DNA of 64,000 nt from CAVQGZ01 sp964400785 (GTDB lineage: Bacteria; Actinomycetota; Actinomycetes; Jiangellales; Jiangellaceae). The notes beneath the pieces are model-generated. The model was given only the letters and a program-made list of their open reading frames with translations. It ran no database searches and was not told where the DNA came from. The position numbers were made by a program, and so were the translations under genes. Location of the stretch: the NCBI GenBank assembly GCA_964400785.1, contig CAYNWB010000005.1, positions 27,195 through 91,194 on the forward strand, in the 5' to 3' direction. Shown here one piece after another: positions 58,203 through 64,000 of the stretch; position 1 is the stretch's first letter, and each line of letters begins with the position of its first letter.

Positions 58203-59426
58203 GGCGTCAGCCCCATCGGTGTGGACGACGGCGGTGAGCTCGCCCTCGGCCAGGCGTACCCGCAGCCGCTCGCCGACGGCCACGTCATCGCGGCGGCGCA
58301 CGACGACACCGTCGGCGCGCTGGACGACGGCGTACCCGCGGGCCAGCGTCGCTGCCGGTGACAGGGCGGCGACCTGGGCGCGCGCGTGGTCGAGTCGCAT
58401 GCGGTGGTGGTCGAGCAGAGTGCGGGCGGCACGCCCGAGCTCTCGGCGGGACTGCGCCAGATCCGATCGCCGTGGCCCGAGCAGCACGTCGGCCGGCAGC
58501 CGCAGAGCCGGATGGTCGCGCGAGCTCCGCGTCAGCGCCCGTTGCTGCTCGAGAACGGTGCGAGCCCGCTGGTGCAGCCGTCGTCGAGCCTCTGCGACCC
58601 GCTGCATCTGCTCGGCCACGTCCGGTACGACGCGCTTGGCCGCGTCGGTCGGAGTACTGGCCCGCACGTCGGCCACCAGGTCGAGCAGCGGCGTGTCGGT
58701 CTCGTGCCCGATCGCCGACACGACAGGGGTGGTGCATGCGGCCACCGCCCGGATCAGCGCCTCGTCGGAGAAGGGCAGCAGGTCTTCCACCGATCCACCT
58801 CCGCGAGCGACGATGATCACGTCGACGCTCGGGTCGGCATCCAGTCGGTGCAGTGCGGCCACGATCTCGGGAACGGCGGCAGCACCCTGGACGGGGACGT
58901 TCTCGACGCGGAAGCCGATGCCAGGTGCGCGTAGCCGCGCGTTCTGCAGCACGTCGTGCTCGGCGGCCGAGGCCCGGCCGCACACCAGCCCGACCGATGT
59001 CGGTACGAAGGGCAGACGGCGCTTGAGCTCCGGTGCGAACAGGCCTTCGGCGCTGAGCATGCGTCGCAGCTGTTCGATGCGTGCGAGCAGCGTGCCGACA
59101 CCGACGGGGCGGATGTCGTCGACGGCCAGGCTCAGCGTCCCGCGCTCGAAGTACCAGCGGGGGCGGCCGTGCACCACGACGCGGTCACCCTCCGACAGTG
59201 GCGGCGTGGTCGAGCCGGCCAGCTCGGCCGGGCAGGTCAGCTGCACCGAGACCTTCGCCGACGGGTCCCGCAACACCATGAACACGGTGCGGGCCCCCGG
59301 GCGACGCGTCAGCTGGGTGACCTGACCCTCGACCCACACGGCCCCGAGCCGGTGGATCCAGGCGCCGATGTGCTGGGAGACGACCCGCACAGGGATCGGG
59401 CTCTCCGGGGAGGTCTGCAGCGCCAT
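58200..59426 (-). CDS. xseA: Exodeoxyribonuclease VII large subunit
   Basis: The 408-residue catalytic subunit has an N-terminal OB-fold (VRVVSQHIGAWIHRLGAVWVEGQVTQL), the nuclease domain with VPTSVGLVCGRASAAEHDVLQN, VDVIIVARGGGSVEDLLPFSDE and SAIGHETDTPLLDLVADVRASTPTDAAK, then a long helical segment (EARRRLHQRARTVLEQQRAL) and C-terminal RGYAVVQRADG. ATG 59426 has TAGGCT 7 bases upstream. Divergent from ispH. Confidence 0.96.
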   Translation of the reverse strand: MALQTSPESPIPVRVVSQHIGAWIHRLGAVWVEGQVTQLTRRPGARTVFMVLRDPSAKVSVQLTCPAELAGSTTPPLSEGDRVVVHGRPRWYFERGTLSLAVDDIRPVGVGTLLARIEQLRRMLSAEGLFAPELKRRLPFVPTSVGLVCGRASAAEHDVLQNARLRAPGIGFRVENVPVQGAAAVPEIVAALHRLDADPSVDVIIVARGGGSVEDLLPFSDEALIRAVAACTTPVVSAIGHETDTPLLDLVADVRASTPTDAAKRVVPDVAEQMQRVAEARRRLHQRARTVLEQQRALTRSSRDHPALRLPADVLLGPRRSDLAQSRRELGRAARTLLDHHRMRLDHARAQVAALSPAATLARGYAVVQRADGVVVRRRDDVAVGERLRVRLAEGELTAVVHTDGADA

Positions 59427-59433
59427 CGCGCGG

Positions 59434-59456
59434 AGCCTACGGTGGCTCCCTACCAT
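59434..59456. promoter_or_regulatory. Divergent -10-like boxes for xseA and ispH
   Basis: Minus-strand TAGGCT (59434-59439) is 7 bases before xseA ATG; plus-strand TACCAT (59451-59456) is 7 bases before ispH ATG 59464. The whole promoter region is only 37 bases. Confidence 0.5.
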
Positions 59457-59463
59457 TGACGTC

Positions 59464-60429
59464 ATGAGCGACGCGACGAAGCGCACCCTGCTGGCCTCTC
59501 CGCGCGGCTACTGCGCCGGCGTCGACCGGGCCGTGGTGACCGTCGAGAAGGCGCTGGAGCACTTCGGCGCGCCTGTGTACATGCGCAAGCAGATCGTGCA
59601 CAACAAGCACGTCGTCGAGGTGCTCGAGGAACGGGGCGCAGTCTTCGTCGACGACCTGGACGAGGTGCCCGAGGGCTCCCTCGTCGTCTTCTCCGCGCAC
59701 GGGGTGTCACCGGCCGTTCGCGAGCAGGCCGAGCAACGCAAGCTGCGCACCATCGACGCCACGTGCCCGCTGGTGACGAAGGTGCACTCCGAGGCGCGCC
59801 GCTTCGCGGGGGACGACTTCGAGATCCTGCTCATCGGCCATGACGGTCACGAGGAGGTCGAGGGGACGGCGGGGGAGGCCCCCGACCACATCACGTTGGT
59901 GCAGGACCCTCAAGAGGCCGCCGAGGTCGAGGTCACGGACCCGTCCAAGCTGATCTGGCTGTCGCAGACCACTCTGAGCGTCGACGAGACCATGCAGACC
60001 GTGTCGAAGCTGCGTGAGCGGTTTCCCGAGCTGCACGACCCGCCCAGCGACGACATCTGCTACGCCACCCAGAACAGACAGGTGGCGGTGAAGGAGATCG
60101 CCCCGCAGGCCGACCTGCTCATCGTGGTGGGATCGGCCAACTCGTCGAACTCGGTGCGGCTCGTGGAGGTCGGGCTGCACGCCGGTGCCAAGGCTGCCTA
60201 CCGGGTGGACAACGCCGCGGAGATCGACGACGCCTGGCTGGACGGGGTACAGACCGTCGGCGTGACCAGTGGCGCGTCGGTGCCCGAGTCGCTCGTGCGC
60301 GGCGTCATCGACTACCTCGCCGAGCGTGGTTTTCCGGTGCCGGAGGAGATTCTGACCGCGAAGGAGTCGGTGGTGTTCTCGCTGCCGTCGGAGCTGCGTC
60401 GCGCGCTCAAGGCTGCCGGCACGTCCTGA
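59464..60429 (+). CDS. ispH: 4-hydroxy-3-methylbut-2-enyl diphosphate reductase
   Basis: IspH is the last enzyme of the MEP isoprenoid route, making IPP and DMAPP with an iron-sulfur cluster. The 321-residue protein has the three cluster cysteines: Cys17 in SPRGYCAGVDRAV, Cys101 in IDATCPLVTKVHSEA and Cys199 in DDICYATQNRQ, plus IGHDGHEEVEGT. It supplies the prenyl units used by the Z-prenyl transferase at 47.4 kb. Stop overlaps the next start by one base (TGATG). Confidence 0.97.
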   Translation: MSDATKRTLLASPRGYCAGVDRAVVTVEKALEHFGAPVYMRKQIVHNKHVVEVLEERGAVFVDDLDEVPEGSLVVFSAHGVSPAVREQAEQRKLRTIDATCPLVTKVHSEARRFAGDDFEILLIGHDGHEEVEGTAGEAPDHITLVQDPQEAAEVEVTDPSKLIWLSQTTLSVDETMQTVSKLRERFPELHDPPSDDICYATQNRQVAVKEIAPQADLLIVVGSANSSNSVRLVEVGLHAGAKAAYRVDNAAEIDDAWLDGVQTVGVTSGASVPESLVRGVIDYLAERGFPVPEEILTAKESVVFSLPSELRRALKAAGTS

Positions 60430-60752
60430 TGCCGTCAGGCACCGGGCCCGAGGAGCACCCCACCCCGCCGACGTACTCGTCGGGGGAGCGTGTGTTCGCG
60501 CCGCCGCTCGGAGTGTTCGACGTCGAGTGGGTGGCCCGGGAGGTCGAGCGTACGGCTGGCACGTCGTTCGACGTGGCGCACGCCGGTACCGCTGCGGCAT
60601 GGCGGGCGGCCAGGACCGCGGGTGCCCTCGACGTGGGAACACTGACGGCCGCCGCCGAGGACGTGGGTGTGCCCCCGGAGGCTGCCGGCACCCTCGCTCG
60701 CTGCGTGCAGGCCTACTGCGACGCCTACGACGTCGACCCCGCTGATCGCTGA
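60429..60752 (+). CDS. Hypothetical protein, 107 residues
   Basis: ATG 60429 is coupled to ispH. The product reads a Pro-rich start (GPEEHPTPPTYSSGERVFAPPLGVFDVEWVAREVERTAGTSFDVAHAG), then helices with TLTAAAEDVGVPPEAAGTLARCVQAYCDAYD. It is cytosolic; I do not recognise the family. Its end overlaps the convergent rmuC gene by 28 bases. Coupling and codon pattern suggest it is real. Confidence 0.6.
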   Translation: MPSGTGPEEHPTPPTYSSGERVFAPPLGVFDVEWVAREVERTAGTSFDVAHAGTAAAWRAARTAGALDVGTLTAAAEDVGVPPEAAGTLARCVQAYCDAYDVDPADR

Positions 60753-62116
60753 GGCTTGTTCTCCAGCGCCAGCAGCTCGTCGTTGGCCGAGGCTATGAGC
60801 GCCTCGGCCGTCACCTCGCGCGGTGACAGGTCGATGTGCGCGCCCAGGTCGAGCTCGCCGTCCGCGACCTTGAGCTCGACGAACTTGCGGGCCGAGACCA
60901 TGACGCGGGTCTCGAGCGACCCGACGAGCTTGTTGTAGGCCTCGACTGCGCCGGACATCTCCTTGCCCAGCCTGCTGACGTGCCCGCCCATCGTCGCAAG
61001 CCGTGCGTAGAGCGTCTTGCCCAGCTCGTACACCTCGCGGGCGTTGGCGGCGAGCGCCTCCTGCTTCCAGGTGTAGGCCACCGTGCGCAGCAGGGCGACC
61101 AGTGTCGCGGGGGTCGCGATGACGACGTTCTGCTCGAAGGCGTGCTCGAGCAGGGTGTTGTCCTCGTCCAGTGCAGCGTTGAGGAACACCTCGGCGGGGA
61201 CGAACATGACGACGAAGTCGGGGGTGGGCTCGAGGTGCTTCCAGTACGCCTTGCTGCCGAGCTGGTCGATGTGCGTGCGCAGGTGGCGCGCGTGCGCCTT
61301 CAGGCGCGCCGCGCGCACGGTGTCGTCGCGGGCCTCCATCGCCTCGAGGTAGCCGTTGAACGCGACCTTCGAGTCGACGACGATGTGACGGCCGCCGGCC
61401 AGGTGCACCACGAGGTCAGGGCGCAGCTGCTCGCCGTCGTCGCCCGAGACGGTGATCTGCTCGGAGAAGTCGCAATGCTCCACCATGCCTGCCATCTCGA
61501 CGACGCGACGCAGCTGGTGCTCTCCCCAGCGTCCGCGCACCTGGGGTGAGCGCAGAGCCGTCACGAGCTGCCGGGTCTCGGTGCGCAGCTGCTCGGAGGC
61601 GTCACGCATGTGCTCCACCTGCTGGGTCAGGGCCCCGTACGCCTTCAGGCGGCTCTTCTCGGCCTCGCTGACCTGCTCCTGCACGAGGGTGAGGGACTCG
61701 CGCAGCGGTGTCACCAGAGCCTCGATGGCCTGCTGGCGCTTGCCGAGGTCGGCCTCGGCCGACTCCCGCTGGGCGGCGAAGCGCTCGGCGGCCAGCGCGA
61801 GAAGCTGCTCGGAGCTCTGCGCGAGCGCCTGCTGGGACAGTGCGGTGAGCCGCTGCTCGAGGCCGGCCTGCTCGGTACGCAGGTCGTCCAGCCGCCGGTC
61901 CGCGGCGGCTCGCTCGTCGGCCAGCCGCTGCTCGGCGGCATCCTTCTCCGCCTGCAGCCGGGCGCCGGCTGAGGCCCGCTCGGACTCCAGGCGGGCCTCG
62001 GCGGCGCTGACCGCGGCGGCGGACTCACCGCGCGTCAGCGCGCGTCCGATCAGGTAGCCGCCGGCGAGGCCGATGACGAGCAGGACGAGCGGCACGAGCA
62101 GGTCTGTCGCGGTCAT
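60725..62116 (-). CDS. rmuC: RmuC family DNA recombination protein
   Basis: The 463-residue protein has an N-terminal membrane helix (LLVPLVLLVIGLAGGYLIG), a long coiled coil (about 35-180, AEARLESERASAGARLQAEKD onwards) and the RmuC nuclease-like core: RGRWGEHQLRRVVEMAGM, LRPDLVVHLAGGRHIVVDSKVAFNGYL, FVPAEVFLNAAL and VATPATLVALLRTVAYTWKQE. The family limits inversions and has been linked to antiphage DNA cutting. ATG 62116 has CACAGT 6 bases upstream. Confidence 0.94.
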   Translation of the reverse strand: MTATDLLVPLVLLVIGLAGGYLIGRALTRGESAAAVSAAEARLESERASAGARLQAEKDAAEQRLADERAAADRRLDDLRTEQAGLEQRLTALSQQALAQSSEQLLALAAERFAAQRESAEADLGKRQQAIEALVTPLRESLTLVQEQVSEAEKSRLKAYGALTQQVEHMRDASEQLRTETRQLVTALRSPQVRGRWGEHQLRRVVEMAGMVEHCDFSEQITVSGDDGEQLRPDLVVHLAGGRHIVVDSKVAFNGYLEAMEARDDTVRAARLKAHARHLRTHIDQLGSKAYWKHLEPTPDFVVMFVPAEVFLNAALDEDNTLLEHAFEQNVVIATPATLVALLRTVAYTWKQEALAANAREVYELGKTLYARLATMGGHVSRLGKEMSGAVEAYNKLVGSLETRVMVSARKFVELKVADGELDLGAHIDLSPREVTAEALIASANDELLALENKPQRSAGSTS

Positions 62117-62122
62117 GTGTCC

Positions 62123-62128
62123 ACTGTG
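62123..62128 (-). promoter_or_regulatory. -10-like box CACAGT for rmuC
   Basis: Minus-strand CACAGT is 6 bases before ATG 62116. Confidence 0.35.
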
Positions 62129-62186
62129 CCGTCGGGGTCCGACAGATTGGCGTACCGGCACGCCCGGAGCACCCGCACGAGCCGCC

Positions 62187-62192
62187 TACCAT
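62187..62192 (+). promoter_or_regulatory. -10-like box TACCAT for ychF
   Basis: TACCAT is 9 bases before GTG 62202, near the ispH arrangement CTACCATTG. Confidence 0.4.
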
Positions 62193-62201
62193 TGGCTTCT
62201 C

Positions 62202-63275
<1,074 letters not shown>

Positions 63276-63313
63276 ATCAACGACCCGGGTGTCCTGGTTC
63301 GGCGGACGATGCG

Positions 63314-63351
63314 TTGACTGTCAATATAGTGGAGGATGATCTCGGCTATAT
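63314..63351 (+). promoter_or_regulatory. AT-rich promoter/operator before the HTH-nucleotidyltransferase gene
   Basis: The stretch has a -35-like TTGACT (63314-63319), itself part of the palindrome TTGAC-N-GTCAA, and an inverted repeat ATATAG (63324-63329) - CTATAT (63346-63351) that covers the ATG at 63350. With 17 bases spacing TGATCT (63337-63342) could be the -10. AT-rich DNA is rare in this window. The palindromes suggest autoregulation by the winged-helix domain. Confidence 0.4.
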
Positions 63352-64000
63352 GAGAACTGAGGCTCCGCTCCTCGCTCCCATCTTCCGGTCGGACGGACAG
63401 GCGCGCCTGCTCTCCACAGTGTTGCTCACCGGCGACGAGCTGAGCATCACCGACATGGCCAGGCGGGCCGGCCTCGCCTACCCGACAGCGCACCGCGAGG
63501 TGGCGCGCCTGCTCGACGCCGGCATCTTGAGCGAGCGACAGGTGGGCCGCGTGAGGCTGATCCGCGCCAACGCCCAGAGCCCGTTGGTGGATCCCCTGCG
63601 CCAGATCCTCGTGGTCGCGACCGGCCCAGCGGTGATCCTTGCTGACGAGCTCGCTCATATCGACGGGATCGAGTCGGCCTTCCTCTACGGCTCCTTCGCC
63701 GCGCGGATGCTCGGCCATGCTGGTCCGGCACCGCACGACATCGACCTCATGGTGGTCGGTGAGCCGGACGTGGACGCGATCTACGAGGTGTGCGCCCGGC
63801 TCGAGGCGGCGGTGCACCGTCCCGTGAATCCGACGGTCCTCGCCCCTGAGGAGTTCGCCGCGTCCTCTGCCTTCCTGGACAACGTGCGCAGCGGCCCGGT
63901 GGTCACCGTGATCGGCGTCCAGGTCGGGTACCTGCTGTCCGGCGTGGTCGCCATCGAGGCGGACAGCGATGCCTCCATTGTCCGCGAATGCATCGTCGGC
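63350..64000 (+). CDS. Winged-helix / MNT-type nucleotidyltransferase-domain protein (3' end cut by window)
   Basis: The first 217 residues are visible. Residues about 1-75 form a winged helix (LLSTVLLTGDELSITDMARRAGLAYPTAHREVARLLDAGILSER, ArsR/MarR-like with TAHREVARL as recognition helix). From about 95 a minimal nucleotidyltransferase fold follows with the active-site pattern GSFAARM...HDIDLMVVG (Gly-Ser then Asp-x-Asp) near 108-130. Proteins of this mix are often toxin-antitoxin or regulatory antitoxin components (MNT-like). The gene runs off the right edge, and any partner is outside. Its AT-rich promoter differs from the surroundings. Confidence 0.7.
   Translation, partial: MRTEAPLLAPIFRSDGQARLLSTVLLTGDELSITDMARRAGLAYPTAHREVARLLDAGILSERQVGRVRLIRANAQSPLVDPLRQILVVATGPAVILADELAHIDGIESAFLYGSFAARMLGHAGPAPHDIDLMVVGEPDVDAIYEVCARLEAAVHRPVNPTVLAPEEFAASSAFLDNVRSGPVVTVIGVQVGYLLSGVVAIEADSDASIVRECIVG

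Overview
The window is high-GC chromosomal DNA of an actinobacterium. The lineage call rests on a mycothiol S-conjugate amidase (mycothiol occurs only in Actinobacteria), an acyl-CoA carboxylase with an epsilon subunit, and two long blocks whose gene order I remember from Mycobacterium tuberculosis: accA3/maf/accE5/accD5/birA/PH-domain/gtrA/purK/purE, and cbs/metB/greA/DUF4307/mca/DUF255/hlyIII/Z-prenyl transferase/phoH2/fum/DUF4245/xseB/xseA/ispH/ychF. A Nocardioidaceae-like genome is my guess, not something the sequence proves. I saw no rRNA, tRNA, CRISPR array, prophage or insertion sequence. Coding density is very high, and many genes overlap by 1-11 bases or start 6-9 bases after a -10-like hexamer, which suggests leaderless transcripts.

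Layout. 1-11.9 kb: tail of a LysR-type regulator, biotin carboxylase/BCCP, an acyl-CoA dehydrogenase with an acyl-CoA carboxyltransferase, a DUF559 protein, Maf, AccE, AccD, PEP carboxylase and biotin ligase. These make and biotinylate acyl-CoA carboxylase and replenish oxaloacetate. 11.9-18 kb: PH-domain and GtrA membrane proteins, purK-purE, CoA-binding protein, UDP-glucose dehydrogenase, LCP wall ligase. 18-22.7 kb: sulfur amino-acid group with cystathionine beta-synthase, methyltransferase, MsrA and an unusual ASCH/cystathionine gamma-synthase-lyase fusion. 22.7-31.8 kb: lytic transglycosylase with a Pro-Thr tail, a five-gene coupled operon (MarR, two MFS pumps, MoxR ATPase, VWA protein) and threonine deaminase. 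31.8-36 kb: DrrAB-like ABC exporter, GreA, DUF4307, Mca.

36-41.7 kb: overlapping operon of pyruvate:ferredoxin oxidoreductase, a dihydroorotate-dehydrogenase-like flavoprotein and a ferredoxin-NADP reductase, which looks like a complete electron route from pyruvate to NADPH. 41.8-49.5 kb: DUF255 protein, phosphoglucomutase, universal stress protein, hemolysin III, Z-prenyl transferase, PhoH/PIN. 49.5-55.7 kb: class II fumarase, ICMT-like methyltransferase, a Pycsar-effector-like membrane protein, class I fumarase, a 7-unit palindrome array and an ABC-2 transporter. 55.8-64 kb: DUF1707 protein, PfkB kinase, DUF4245, XseB, XseA, IspH, RmuC, YchF, and at the edge a winged-helix/nucleotidyltransferase protein behind an AT-rich promoter.

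The least explained signals are the palindrome array phased at about 32 bp upstream of the class I fumarase, the ASCH/PLP-enzyme fusion, the MarR-MFS-MFS-MoxR-VWA operon, the orphan Pycsar-effector-like protein and the GCACCGCGCGGTGC intergenic palindromes. No complete new defence or biosynthetic system is visible.
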